Shown here: one piece after another, positions 25,442-35,095 of the stretch | Layout: each line of letters opens with the position of its first letter | Position numbering within the stretch: position 1 is the stretch's first letter | NCBI RefSeq assembly: GCF_007753095.1 | Contig: NZ_CP036348.1 | Span: 3,410,001 to 3,474,000 of the forward strand | Direction of reading: 5' to 3' | DNA from: Rosistilla carotiformis | Lineage (GTDB): Bacteria > Planctomycetota > Planctomycetia > Pirellulales > Pirellulaceae | DNA: 64,000 bases | Translations under genes and position numbers: made by a program | Notes under the pieces: generated by a model | Database searches by the model: none | Told to the model about the DNA's origin: nothing | Seen by the model: only the letters and a program-made list of their open reading frames with translations

Positions 25442-26713
25442 TCAGTCTTCGACGCACGTTTCCAGGAAGCGAGCCAGTTTGTAGAAGTCGCTGTCGCGTT
25501 CGATGAATCGGACCTTGGTAACCAATGTTTCGGGATCGACCAATTTTTCGAACGGTACGAAATGAAGGTCCAATTGTCCCGAGACCGAAACCATCACGCC
25601 ATTGAGCTTTTCTTCGTGCAACGCGCGGTAGGCACCCACACCCAACTGCGATCCGAGCATTACATCAAACGCGTGCGGCGGAGCGCAACGGCATTCGTAA
25701 CCCAATTGAAGGCCGTTGACTTTGCGTGACTTGCCGGTCCGTTCTTGGTAACGGCGTGCCAACAGGCCTGAGATCATCGCGCCGAGGTTGATTTGGGCAA
25801 TTGCGATGTGGCCGTGTTCGTCGCGATCGATGCCTTCGAGCTGTTTGCTGGGCAAAAATTCGGCAAGTCCTTCGGCAATTACGATCACGCCGTATTCACG
25901 CCCCTGGCGTTCGCGTGCCAACATCATGTCGACCATCCGGTCGATCACGCGGTCGATTTCCATCACCGGACGCGTTTCACCCGTCTCCGCGTTGACGACT
26001 TCCTCGCCACGCAAACTGCCAGCGATGTCTTCGACACTGAGAACCATGCTCGCTTCGCCCGCGATCGCGGCACCATAAGCCAACCAGCCCGCACTGCGGC
26101 CCATCGCTTCGCAGATAAAGTAGGCGCGGCCGGCGGAGGCGTCGTAGTTCAGGTTGCGGATCTCTTCGGCCAAGGTTTCGACGGCGGTGAAATAACCAAA
26201 CGTGAAGTCGATTCCCATGTAATCGTTGTCGATCGTCTTGGGCAGATGAACCACGGGGAATTTCTTGGCGTCGGCTGGCAACCGATCTTGGAACATCTTC
26301 ATCTTATTGGCGGTCTTCAAGGTGTCGTCGCCGCCGATCGAGATCAACGCATCGACGCCCATGGAAACAAGGCCTTCGTAAACGCGACGGAGCGGAGCCG
26401 ATAGCTCGGCGTCATCGAGATGCTCGGGGCTGGAGACGTGCTTGCCTGGGTTGGTCCGAGCGGTTCCGATCATGATCCCACGACTGGTCCGCGCATGAGC
26501 CAACATCTCATTGGTGAATTTGATGTAATCGACACCTTCACGCATCGGGCCCGCTGCGGTGTATTCGGCCAGGCTGCTGTAGCCGTGCTTGATCCCATAA
26601 ACTTCGATACCTTCCTTCATAAACGACGAGGCAGCGGTTGCGATCACGGAATTAGCAGCGGGGGCAGGACCGCCAGCAAACAAGATGGCGACGCGTTTGA
26701 TTTCTTGTGTCAT
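25442..26713 (-). CDS. 6-phosphofructokinase, probably pyrophosphate-dependent
   Basis: Phosphorylates fructose 6-phosphate in glycolysis. The Rossmann start GGPAPAANSVI is at residues 14-24, with GGDD at 127-130 and PKTIDNDY at 158-165. Asp130 and Lys159 stand where ATP-using E. coli PfkA has Gly104 and Gly124; this pair is the recognised mark of PPi-dependent enzymes, so a reversible PPi-PFK is likely. Length is 423 residues. ATG at 26713 was chosen because the family N-terminus begins here; the frame is open 26 codons further. It stands alone on the minus strand. Confidence 0.88.
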   Translation of the reverse strand: MTQEIKRVAILFAGGPAPAANSVIATAASSFMKEGIEVYGIKHGYSSLAEYTAAGPMREGVDYIKFTNEMLAHARTSRGIMIGTARTNPGKHVSSPEHLDDAELSAPLRRVYEGLVSMGVDALISIGGDDTLKTANKMKMFQDRLPADAKKFPVVHLPKTIDNDYMGIDFTFGYFTAVETLAEEIRNLNYDASAGRAYFICEAMGRSAGWLAYGAAIAGEASMVLSVEDIAGSLRGEEVVNAETGETRPVMEIDRVIDRMVDMMLARERQGREYGVIVIAEGLAEFLPSKQLEGIDRDEHGHIAIAQINLGAMISGLLARRYQERTGKSRKVNGLQLGYECRCAPPHAFDVMLGSQLGVGAYRALHEEKLNGVMVSVSGQLDLHFVPFEKLVDPETLVTKVRFIERDSDFYKLARFLETCVED

Positions 26714-26792
26714 TGAAAGGTTGCCTGATCGGTTCGGTAGTAGATGGATGGGGAAAGGGGAAAATCCTCGCTGGCAGACCTGCAAATCCAAT

Positions 26793-26805
26793 CGCTGGCC
26801 CAGCG
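26793..26805. repeat. Perfect 13-bp palindrome CGCTGGcCCAGCG
   Basis: Six-base arms around a single C, 80 bp upstream of the phosphofructokinase ATG. This is an operator-like shape, but chance cannot be excluded in GC-rich DNA. Confidence 0.3.
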
Positions 26806-27065
26806 GGCGTTGAGGGTAGATTCTAAGCCGTCAGACCAATTCAGCAACGCCCGTTGCGATACCCCGTTGGCAAATCGACATTTCCGTACCAACGATTGGG
26901 ATCACGTCGCGCGGTGCTTCCTTCGCTCGGTGAGAATCAACGGTCGCCGCCCTGCAATGGTCACAAAATCGCTGGTCCATCCGGCGGGTGGTGGTGCACC
27001 GCATTGACTGCCTGTGGGGAGAGAGCCCCGATAAACACAATCGTGTGGCGGGTCGTACCCATCCA

Positions 27066-27281
27066 CTAGCTGTCCGCTGGACCCCATTGAACGATTGGCA
27101 CGAGCTGCATAATCGCTAAAGTTAGCGTGGCCAACGCAATACTCGATGCAAATCTTTTTCTGACACCAATTTTTTCCTCAAGTGCTTGGGCGAATGTACA
27201 CCATCCGTATAAGATGGCTGCAACGAACGCCTGGACGGCAACCGCACTTATCTTTCGGTCGAACCGACCCTGCCCGCACAA
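27066..27281 (-). CDS. Possible small two-helix membrane protein
   Basis: A 71-codon frame from TTG at 27281. The predicted peptide has two hydrophobic stretches (about residues 11-32, with AVAVQAFVAAILYGW, and 45-66, with ALATLTLAIMQLVPIV) separated by a charged loop LEEKIGVRKRF. That is a plausible hairpin membrane protein, divergent from the BY-kinase gene. The weak TTG start, lack of a Shine-Dalgarno and lack of recognised family leave it uncertain; it could also be a decayed remnant or a chance frame. Confidence 0.25.
   Translation of the reverse strand: MCGQGRFDRKISAVAVQAFVAAILYGWCTFAQALEEKIGVRKRFASSIALATLTLAIMQLVPIVQWGPADS
27186..27213 (+). promoter_or_regulatory. Candidate promoter for the BY-kinase gene
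   Basis: TTGGGC (27186-27191) and TATAAG (27208-27213) are 16 bases apart, about 90 bases before the ATG at 27303. The -10 match is good and the -35 weak. Confidence 0.28.
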
Positions 27282-27302
27282 TCACGCTAAACGGCTGCGA
27301 TT

Positions 27303-29879
27303 ATGAATCAAATGGATCCAACAATGAACATGCACCAAGAGATGCCGTCGTTTGACTACGTCGGCATGCTCTGGCGCCGTAAGTGGCTATTATTGTTTGG
27401 TGCATTGTTAGGTGTGGGCATCGGATATCTTTGGTACACAAAGCAACCTCCGGTCTACCAGTCGTCGGCGGAAGTGCAGATCATCGCCCCCAATGCGGCA
27501 AAAAACATGCCAATTGAAGGGTTCGAGTATCAGGCCGCTAGTAACCCGCTGGCCGATGAAATCCGCGTGATCCGAAGCGAATTGGTGCTTCGTGACGCCG
27601 CACAGATGGGGGATCTCTCGAAGACGAAAACGTTCTCGGGGATGTCCAATGAACAGATCGCGTCGATACTTTCTAGCAGCGGTTCCTTGAACCTGTCGCC
27701 GGTCAACGGAAACCTGGGGGGCAACGTGATCACCGTTGCGTTCTCGTGCAACGATCCCAACGAGTCCCGACGAATCGTCCAGTCAGTGGTCGATGCCTAT
27801 TCAAAATACCTGCAGAGCTTGCATCGCAACGTGGGTGAAGAGACGTTGTCATTTATCGACGAAGCACGCGGAGATGTGCTGCAGCGGTTGCAGGAACTTG
27901 AGCGCGAATACGACAAGTTCAAGCAAACCACGCTGTTGGTGAATCGAGGGGGAACGCGGACGAGTGTTCACCGAGAGAATGCCGACCAATTGCTGGCTGA
28001 GAAACAGAAGCTGAGCATGGAACGGACGACCATGTTTGGCCAGCATCAAGCGATCAGCCAAGCTTTGGAAGCCAAGCAGGATCCGGCTGCGATTTTGGCG
28101 ATGCTAAAGCAGGCGTTGGGTGAATCCTTGCTTCCCAAAGACGAGACCCTAGCGGCCGACGAAGGCGACGCCAACGACCCAATCGCCACCAAGTTGACGA
28201 GCAAGCTTTCCCCACGGGGGCAAAAGCGGTCGGAAATGATGCGGCAAGATCAATTGTTCCCGTTGCAATTGAAGGAACAGGAACTGTTGAGCGCCTTCGC
28301 CCCTTCGCATCCGGCGGTCGCTTCGTTGCGGATCAAAATCGCGGGAATTGAACAACTGATCGCCGAAGTCGAAGCTAGCGAAAAGCGGCTCGAATTGGAA
28401 ATGCAGAAGGAACTCGACCAGCTGCAAGCCGAAGTCGACAAAGCTGCCGAATTGCGTGCTGCGGGGGAAACCGGTCCAGAAGATCCGATGTTGACGATGC
28501 AGCGTCAGATCAATATCCGGTTGGTGGCCTTGGACCAAGGCCTCAAATCGCTGGACCAGCAACTCGCGGTGATCAGTGATGCGTACAACAACGAGCGCGA
28601 ACAAGCTCGAATCGAGGAAGGTGCAGAAGTTCGAGCCGCTGGTTTCGAACGCGATATCAGCCGCCAGCGTGAACTCTACGAACGCATTGTCGCGCGATTC
28701 GACGAATTGAACATCATCACCGATATCGATGGACGTCGCGTTTCCGAATTGAATTCGCCGAAACAAGGTTGGCAGATTGCCCCGTCGATGTCGCGAAATC
28801 TTTCGATGGGTTGCTTTCTTGGTTTGCTGGGTGCTGCTGGGATTGGATACCTGTTGGAATGGTCCGACAAGTCGTACCACAGCCCCGACGAAATTGCCGA
28901 ACACCTGCGGATGCCAGTTATTGGACACATTCCCGCAGTTCGTCCCGACATGGAAAAGGTCAAGGCGATGAAGTCGCAGCTCGACCCGTCACTATGTACC
29001 TACTTCCAACCTCGCAGCACATTTTGCGAAGCCTATCGTGCGATCCGAACCGCGCTCTACTTCAGCAGCCAGAAGCGTGACGGTGTCAATAAAGTGATCC
29101 AGGTAACCAGTGCGGTTCCGTCGGACGGAAAGTCGACGATCACGGCCAATCTCGCGGTCACCACGGCACAAGCGGGGAAGAATGTTTTGTTGATCGATTG
29201 CGACTTCCGTCGCCCTCGCGTGCATCAGTTGTTCAAACTGGAATCGAAGCGTGGTGTCGCTTGGTTGGTGCAGAACATGCCCGACGATCCACGCCAATCG
29301 GGTGCGGAAATGATTGGTGAAGCCGTTCAAGAAACGGAGATTCCGAACCTCTGCGTGATGCCATGCGGTGAACGTCCCGCGAACCCCGCCGAACTGCTGT
29401 CGTCGCCAAAGTTCGATCGCATGCTGACGCTGTTGAAAGAAAAGTTTGATCTGATTTTGATTGACTCGCCACCGTTGTTGGCCGTTACCGATCCGAGCAA
29501 CATTGCCGGACGTGTTGATGGTGTGATTCTGGTGATTCGAATTCGCAAAGTCATCCGCCCGATGGCGGTTCGCGCATCGCGGATGCTTGAGACGTTGGGT
29601 GCCAATGTTTTGGGAGTCGTCGTCAACGGGGTCGGCAGTCGTGAGGCCTACGGTTACGGTTCGAAATACTATCGTTCGCGAACGAATTATTACGGCGGTG
29701 ACTACTATCGTTCCGGATACGGGTATTCCTACGGCAACAGCTACGGAACCGGTGACCAATACGAATACGGAAACTACTACGAGGATCCTGCGGATAGCGC
29801 CGCAGCCGGTGGGAAGGGCAAGGTTGCTGCAAAGCAACCCGGTTCCGAAGCGACGGCAACCGGCGGTAAATCGGTATAG
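27303..29879 (+). CDS. Exopolysaccharide chain-length regulator with tyrosine autokinase (Wzz/BY-kinase fusion)
   Basis: An inner-membrane protein controlling polymerisation and export of exopolysaccharide. N-terminal Wzz domain: one helix at about residues 27-46, a long periplasmic coiled-coil region (about 180-460) and a second helix near 500-520. C-terminal bacterial tyrosine kinase: Walker A PSDGKST near 607, Walker A' VLLIDCDF at 628-635 and Walker B LILIDSPPL near 717. The last 70 residues are crowded with Tyr and Gly (EAYGYGSKYYRS and onward), the usual autophosphorylation cluster but unusually long. At 858 residues it is longer than typical Wzc. The Wza-like partner is at 43.4 kb. Confidence 0.93.
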   Translation: MNQMDPTMNMHQEMPSFDYVGMLWRRKWLLLFGALLGVGIGYLWYTKQPPVYQSSAEVQIIAPNAAKNMPIEGFEYQAASNPLADEIRVIRSELVLRDAAQMGDLSKTKTFSGMSNEQIASILSSSGSLNLSPVNGNLGGNVITVAFSCNDPNESRRIVQSVVDAYSKYLQSLHRNVGEETLSFIDEARGDVLQRLQELEREYDKFKQTTLLVNRGGTRTSVHRENADQLLAEKQKLSMERTTMFGQHQAISQALEAKQDPAAILAMLKQALGESLLPKDETLAADEGDANDPIATKLTSKLSPRGQKRSEMMRQDQLFPLQLKEQELLSAFAPSHPAVASLRIKIAGIEQLIAEVEASEKRLELEMQKELDQLQAEVDKAAELRAAGETGPEDPMLTMQRQINIRLVALDQGLKSLDQQLAVISDAYNNEREQARIEEGAEVRAAGFERDISRQRELYERIVARFDELNIITDIDGRRVSELNSPKQGWQIAPSMSRNLSMGCFLGLLGAAGIGYLLEWSDKSYHSPDEIAEHLRMPVIGHIPAVRPDMEKVKAMKSQLDPSLCTYFQPRSTFCEAYRAIRTALYFSSQKRDGVNKVIQVTSAVPSDGKSTITANLAVTTAQAGKNVLLIDCDFRRPRVHQLFKLESKRGVAWLVQNMPDDPRQSGAEMIGEAVQETEIPNLCVMPCGERPANPAELLSSPKFDRMLTLLKEKFDLILIDSPPLLAVTDPSNIAGRVDGVILVIRIRKVIRPMAVRASRMLETLGANVLGVVVNGVGSREAYGYGSKYYRSRTNYYGGDYYRSGYGYSYGNSYGTGDQYEYGNYYEDPADSAAAGGKGKVAAKQPGSEATATGGKSV

Positions 29880-29979
29880 CGTCGTTGGCCCAACGGGTGG
29901 CGAAAAACAGGTGGTTGTGTCATTGAGCAACCGCTGGCGGTACAATAGTGAGATCCTGCTCCCCGTAGCCATTGTCTGC

Positions 29980-29995
29980 GGAGAGTTTACTCTCC
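29980..29995. repeat. Inverted repeat GGAGAGtttaCTCTCC
   Basis: Perfect 6-bp arms with a 4-base loop, 30 bases before the GTG start at 30026 and about 100 bases after the BY-kinase stop. It could be an operator, a leader hairpin or part of a weak terminator. Confidence 0.35.
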
Positions 29996-30025
29996 CAGCG
30001 TACCCTCCTTTGCCCCGCCGTTGCC

Positions 30026-33000
30026 GTGAATAAATCACCCTCACATGCACAGTGCCGTCGAATTGTTGCGGCTCTGTTGATTTCTGTCGCCAGCACGACC
30101 AGCTGGGGTGCGGAGCTGGGGAATGCGGATCCGTTGGAGTTCTTCGAAAAACGGGTTCGCCCCGTTCTCGTCGAACACTGTTATTCTTGCCACAGCGTCG
30201 AAGCTTCCAAGTTGCAGGCGGGACTGCGAGTCGACAGCCGCGCTGCGTTGATTCAGGGAGGCGATTCGGGAACGTCGTTGCAACCTGGGGATGCCGACGG
30301 CAGTCTGTTGGTCGAAGCGGTCCGCTACGAATCGTATGAGATGCCCCCCAAGGGAAAACTTCCCGACGCGGAGATCCAAGCGATCGAGGATTGGGTCGCG
30401 ATGGGCGCTCCATGGCCGGACGAACCACCACCGCAATCGGATCAGCAGCGTGAGGCTTTCGACCTCCGCCAGCGTGCGGCAGAACATTGGGTCTGGCAGC
30501 CAATCACCTCGCCCACACCGCCACCAACTGCCGACACGCAATGGCCGCGCAGCGACATCGACCGCTTCATCTTGAAACGCCTCGAAGCCGCAGAGCTACG
30601 GCCGGCGCCGGATGCCGATCGCAGTGCGGTGGCACGCCGTCTGTACTTTGATCTGATCGGATTGCCACCCAGCGCCGATCAATTGCAGGCCTTTCTCGAC
30701 GACACTAGCGAGCAAGCGACGTCGCGTCTTGTGGACCAACTGTTGGAGTCTCCGCGTTTTGGAGAGCGTTGGGGCCGGCACTGGTTGGATCTGGTGCGCT
30801 ATGCCGAATCGCGCGGCCACGAATTTGATAACGACGCGCGCGATGCCTATCAGTATCGCGACTACGTGATCCGCGCGTTGAATGCCGACATCCCGTACGA
30901 TCAATGGGTTCGCGAGCACATCGCCGGCGACCTGTTGGAATCACCTCGCTTGCATCCCGAGGAGCAATATAACGAGTCGATCTTGGGAACTGGATTTTGG
31001 TTTCTCGGGGAATGGGTGCATTCGCCTGTCGACATCCGTAAGGACGAAGCGGATCGATTCGACAACATGATCGACGTGATGTCGAAGGCTTTTTTAGGAG
31101 TGACGGTTTCGTGTGCGCGTTGCCACGACCACAAGTTTGATGCCATCTCAACGGCCGACTACTACGCACTGTGTGGCTTTCTACAAGGAAGTGATTTCCG
31201 CGAAGTTCGCTTTGAATCGCTCCACCACAATCAGCAGGTTGCCAAACGCTTGGCCGATCTCGACGCGGCGTTTCGAGCGAAAATTGAAGGATTGATTGGC
31301 GCGCAGCCGGCTCCGGCTTCGCCCCCCGTTGAGTCGGTTGAATTGGCGGATACCAGTCTGGTGGACTATGCCCATCTTGCTGCGGACCACTTCCTTCAAA
31401 ACGGTTTCATCTTCGGTAGCCAACCGCGGGTGGTAGGGGAGCTTCAACTTTCCGAGACCGAAGGCCAAGTCGCTTTACGCGTGGCGGAAACGACAGCCGC
31501 CGTCAACGATTCCTTTTGGAACGGCCTAAAATCGATCCATGAAAAGGGGATCCATCACCGCAATGCATTGGATAAGATTCCGCATGTCGGTCGGACGTTG
31601 CGTACTCCAAGTTTTGAAGTTCAGCACGGAGAGATCGTTTGTCGCGTTCAGGGCAATGGACATGTCGTTGCTTGTGTCGATTCGCATCGTTTGATCGCTG
31701 GCCCATTGCACGGCGAAACGATACGCAAGATCGACGCCAAGACACCTTGGGTTCGGTTGAACCTAAAACGCTATGTCGGTCACCGAATCCACTTGGAATT
31801 CGTACCTGCAAAGAAACAGACGCTGGCTGTTTCTTTGGTCTTGGAAAATCCAACGCCCGAACAATTGAAAGCGGTGGAAGCACGCGAGGCATGGCAAGTT
31901 AAAGTCGCGGGAACGCGGCAGGAACAAGTCGACAAAGTATTGGCCGAAGCAACGCCTCGTTCACGGTCGCTAAAAGCTTTGGTGGAACAATGGGCTGCGG
32001 AACGGAAATCGTTAAAGCAACAAATCCAATACGATTCGCGCGCTGCGATGGCGATGCTGGACGGGATCGGTGAAGACGACCACGTCTTGATTCGCGGTAA
32101 CGCTAGCAAGCCGGGGAAGCTTGAGCCACGGCATTTCTTGACTGCGATTGTGGGCGATCAACCGATGGCGATCGCGCGCGGAAGCGGCCGGCTGGAGCTG
32201 GCGCAAACCATTAACGATCCCAACAATCCGTTAACCTCCCGCGTGATCGTGAATCGTGTCTGGCACCATTTGATGGGGCGTGGGATCGTTCCCACGACCG
32301 ACGACTTCGGCGTTTTGGGGCAGCGCCCGACACACCCCGAACTGCTCGATTATTTAGCGACGCGGTTCCGCTCCGATGGTCAGAGCCTCAAGCGATTGAT
32401 CCGGTATGTCGTTTTGTCGAGGACCTATCAAATGTCCAGCAACGCCGACCCGACGGCTGTCGCTGCCGATCCCAAAAATTTGCTGTGGCATCATCGTTGG
32501 CCGAAGCGGTTGGAAGGGGAAGCCATTCGCGACGCGTTGTTGTCCGTTTCGGGGAGGCTGAATGAACAGATGTTTGGCGAACCGATTCCGATCCATTTGA
32601 CGGGATTTATGGATGGTCGTGGACGACCGGGAGTCAGCGGACCATTGGATGGCGAGGGGCGACGTTCGATTTACATTTCCGTTCGACGAAACTTCTTGTC
32701 GCCGTTCATGCTTACGTTCGATACTCCGGTACCGTTTAGTGCGATGGGACGTCGCAACGTTTCCAACGTCCCAGCCCAGGCGTTGATTTTGATGAATGAT
32801 CCAATGGTTGTTCAGCAGGCCGAGCTGTGGGCGCAGCGAACGGTGAAAACTTTTCCGGATGCCGCGGATCCGAATCTTGATCGTCAACGCGTGGTTTGGA
32901 TGTATCAAATGGCATTTGCAAGGCAGCCGACGCCGCGTGAGTTGGATTTGGCGATGCAGTTTCTCAAGACGGAAGCGGCCACCGGTTCGCAAGATGATCT

Positions 33001-33064
33001 CGTCCTTTGGGCGGATCTGGCGCATGCATTGATCAACACCAAGGAGTTTATCTTCCTCAAATGA
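30026..33064 (+). CDS. PSCyt1-DUF1549-DUF1553 exported cytochrome-like protein
   Basis: A large secreted planctomycete protein of 1,012 residues. From GTG at 30026 it starts with a basic stretch and a hydrophobic helix (IVAALLISVASTTSWG), a signal peptide. The PSCyt1 domain has haem motif CYSCH at 52-56. DUF1549 (PSCyt2) follows from WPRSDIDRFILKRLE, with a second CxxCH in SCARCHDHKFDAI. A middle concanavalin-like region leads to DUF1553 (PSD1), which begins LTSRVIVNRVWHHLMG. A TTG at 29972 is an alternative start but gives a poorer signal. The stop overlaps the DUF1501 gene by ATGA. These pairs are thought to act in sugar oxidation or polymer degradation; the reaction is unproven. Confidence 0.9.
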   Translation: MNKSPSHAQCRRIVAALLISVASTTSWGAELGNADPLEFFEKRVRPVLVEHCYSCHSVEASKLQAGLRVDSRAALIQGGDSGTSLQPGDADGSLLVEAVRYESYEMPPKGKLPDAEIQAIEDWVAMGAPWPDEPPPQSDQQREAFDLRQRAAEHWVWQPITSPTPPPTADTQWPRSDIDRFILKRLEAAELRPAPDADRSAVARRLYFDLIGLPPSADQLQAFLDDTSEQATSRLVDQLLESPRFGERWGRHWLDLVRYAESRGHEFDNDARDAYQYRDYVIRALNADIPYDQWVREHIAGDLLESPRLHPEEQYNESILGTGFWFLGEWVHSPVDIRKDEADRFDNMIDVMSKAFLGVTVSCARCHDHKFDAISTADYYALCGFLQGSDFREVRFESLHHNQQVAKRLADLDAAFRAKIEGLIGAQPAPASPPVESVELADTSLVDYAHLAADHFLQNGFIFGSQPRVVGELQLSETEGQVALRVAETTAAVNDSFWNGLKSIHEKGIHHRNALDKIPHVGRTLRTPSFEVQHGEIVCRVQGNGHVVACVDSHRLIAGPLHGETIRKIDAKTPWVRLNLKRYVGHRIHLEFVPAKKQTLAVSLVLENPTPEQLKAVEAREAWQVKVAGTRQEQVDKVLAEATPRSRSLKALVEQWAAERKSLKQQIQYDSRAAMAMLDGIGEDDHVLIRGNASKPGKLEPRHFLTAIVGDQPMAIARGSGRLELAQTINDPNNPLTSRVIVNRVWHHLMGRGIVPTTDDFGVLGQRPTHPELLDYLATRFRSDGQSLKRLIRYVVLSRTYQMSSNADPTAVAADPKNLLWHHRWPKRLEGEAIRDALLSVSGRLNEQMFGEPIPIHLTGFMDGRGRPGVSGPLDGEGRRSIYISVRRNFLSPFMLTFDTPVPFSAMGRRNVSNVPAQALILMNDPMVVQQAELWAQRTVKTFPDAADPNLDRQRVVWMYQMAFARQPTPRELDLAMQFLKTEAATGSQDDLVLWADLAHALINTKEFIFLK

Positions 33065-34524
33065 ACTCTCCATACCAATATCCGTGCCAGCGGCAGCAGC
33101 CGCAGGCGACGTCCCGCCGAGAGATGCTTTTGCGTAGCGCCAACGGTTTTGGTGCCGTTGCGCTCGCAGCCTTGTCGGCCGATCGATCGTTTGCCAGCGA
33201 CGCCCCAGCAACCGCGTCGCTGGGCAAACCTCTGCATGGATTGCACCACCGGCCGCGCGCCAAAAACGTGATCTTCTTGTACATGGACGGCGGGCCGTCG
33301 CAAGTCGACACGTTTGACCCCAAGCCGCTGTTGACCAAGTTCAACGGTCGGGATCCGGGCGAGTTTTTTGACGTGGAACCGACTCAATTCAACAACACGG
33401 GCAAGGTCTTGGGGAGTCCGTGGAAATTTTCACAGCACGGGGAAACTGGGATTCCGGTCAGCGAATTGTTTCCTCATGTGGCGACCTGCGCCGATGAGCT
33501 GTCCGTGATTCGGTCGATGGTTTCGGAGTTTCCCGAACACACGTTTGCGAATTACTTTCTGCACACCGGCAGCGGTTTGCAAGGGCGACCAAGCATGGGG
33601 GCTTGGGTGAACTATGGCTTGGGCAGCGAATGCCAAAACCTACCCGGGTTCGTTGTGATCAACGGAGGGTTGATTCCTCCGGGAGGACTCGATTGTTTTG
33701 GCAGCGGATTTCTGCCGGCCAGCTACCAAGGTTCGGTTTTCAAACCTTCGGGTTCGGCCGTTGCGAACATCCAACGCACCGAAAGTTCCGCCGAAACGCA
33801 GATGCGAAAGCTGGCGCTGGTGCGCGGATTGGACGACATGGCCGTCGAACAATTTGGTCATCACGACAGCTTGGAATCAGCAATCCAGAACTACGAACTT
33901 GCCTATCAGATGCAGATGGCGGTTCCGGAATTGATGTCGTTGAGCGATGAGTCGGCTTCGGTACAGACGATGTATGGTATGGATTCCGATTACGGACCCA
34001 CCAAGACCTACGCGGCGCAGTGCCTTCTTGCCCGACGGCTTGTTGAACGTGGCGTGCGCTTCATTGAACTGACCTGCCCGGCGGTAGGCGGCGATCGCTG
34101 GGATCAGCACAACAACTTGAAACAGGGGCATGAAAATAACGCGCGCGCCGTCGATCAGCCTATCGCGGCCCTCTTAAAGGATCTGCGACAACGTGGCATG
34201 TTGGACGAAACGTTGGTTGTTTGGGCTGGTGAATTTGGACGCACTCCGTTCGCCCAAGGGAAGAACGGTCGGGACCACAACCCGCAAGGCTTCACGATCT
34301 GGATGGCTGGCGGTGGCGTTCGTGCCGGTTCGATTTTCGGTGCCACCGATGAATTCGGGTACAAAGCGATTGAGAATCGGCTTGAAATCCATGACCTCCA
34401 CGCGACGATGCTACATCTATTAGGCGTCGATCACACCCGTTCGACCTTCCGTTTTGGTGGCCGTGATATGCGGCTGACCGATGTCAAAGGGCACGTCGTC
34501 AAAGATGTCATTCTTTCGACCTAA
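33061..34524 (+). CDS. DUF1501 Tat-exported protein
   Basis: Sulfatase/alkaline-phosphatase-fold protein of 487 residues. The N-terminus has a twin-arginine signal, SRREMLL, followed by a hydrophobic stretch GFGAVALAAL, so it is exported folded. Family blocks FLYMDGGPSQVDTFDPK, GGDRWDQHNN and WAGEFGRTPFAQG (metal-binding Asp and His residues) are present. The ATG overlaps the preceding stop (ATGA at 33061-33064), the usual arrangement of PSCyt/DUF1501 pairs. The biochemical activity of the family is not established. Confidence 0.9.
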   Translation: MNSPYQYPCQRQQPQATSRREMLLRSANGFGAVALAALSADRSFASDAPATASLGKPLHGLHHRPRAKNVIFLYMDGGPSQVDTFDPKPLLTKFNGRDPGEFFDVEPTQFNNTGKVLGSPWKFSQHGETGIPVSELFPHVATCADELSVIRSMVSEFPEHTFANYFLHTGSGLQGRPSMGAWVNYGLGSECQNLPGFVVINGGLIPPGGLDCFGSGFLPASYQGSVFKPSGSAVANIQRTESSAETQMRKLALVRGLDDMAVEQFGHHDSLESAIQNYELAYQMQMAVPELMSLSDESASVQTMYGMDSDYGPTKTYAAQCLLARRLVERGVRFIELTCPAVGGDRWDQHNNLKQGHENNARAVDQPIAALLKDLRQRGMLDETLVVWAGEFGRTPFAQGKNGRDHNPQGFTIWMAGGGVRAGSIFGATDEFGYKAIENRLEIHDLHATMLHLLGVDHTRSTFRFGGRDMRLTDVKGHVVKDVILST

Positions 34525-34665
34525 ACGCGTTCCCGTTTGTGAATCCTTCGCTCGACGCGGTCCCACCGCCAGGGACGGCGATCTGCCGCGGTGTTGCGAT
34601 CGCGGCTGAAACGGTAAACTGTTCGCGGCGTTGAACCGATGACGATCCCGCGACGAGACCCCCCG

Positions 34666-35007
34666 ATGAGCGACCTGCCCAACTGCCCACAATGCGATTC
34701 CGAATACACTTATGAAGACGGGATCCTTTTGATCTGTCCGTCCTGCGCTCACGAATGGGCGGCAAACGAAGCGTCGGTGGACACCGAACAAGAGTCGGGA
34801 GTGCGCGATGCCAACGGCAATCCGTTGCAGTCGGGAGACACCGTGACCGTCATCAAGGATCTGAAAGTCAAAGGGACCTCGCTTGTTGTTAAAGTCGGCA
34901 CGAAGGTGAAGAACATCCGCATCGTCGAAGGGGACCACGACATCGATTGCAAAATCGATGGTGTCGGCGCGATGCAGTTGAAGTCTGAATTCGTCAAAAA
35001 GGCGTAG
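34666..35007 (+). CDS. yjdM: PhnA/YjdM-family zinc-ribbon protein
   Basis: A 113-residue protein closely resembling E. coli YjdM (formerly PhnA): zinc ribbon [12 protein letters not shown] with CPSCAHEW at residues 6-32, then [36 protein letters not shown] and [13 protein letters not shown]. The ATG at 34666 lines up with the E. coli start, so an earlier in-frame ATG at 34639 is not used. The name alkylphosphonate utilisation is historical; no phn genes are nearby and the true role is unknown. Confidence 0.9.
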   Translation: MSDLPNCPQCDSEYTYEDGILLICPSCAHEWAANEASVDTEQESGVRDANGNPLQSGDTVTVIKDLKVKGTSLVVKVGTKVKNIRIVEGDHDIDCKIDGVGAMQLKSEFVKKA

Positions 35008-35095
35008 CCGTACCTCGCGCACTCGGGCTCGATTCTTGGGACGCTCGACCGCGCCGGACGCTCTCCGCAAGCAACGCAGAATTGCACCGAATACC

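Larger units (their letters stand above)
26714..27302. other. Long intergenic region between divergent pfk and BY-kinase genes
   Basis: About 590 bp. It holds a 13-bp palindrome at 26793-26805, a candidate rightward promoter at 27186-27213 and, on the minus strand, a short frame at 27066-27281 that could encode a small membrane protein. No RNA gene is recognised. Confidence 0.5.

Noticed and set aside
27094-27110. TGGCACG-like -24 element
   Set aside because: The GC of the -12 element falls eight, not ten, bases after the GG.
28992-30503. A 503-codon minus-strand frame opposite the BY-kinase end and PSCyt start
   Set aside because: Antisense to two confident genes, rich in Arg/His and without recognisable domains.
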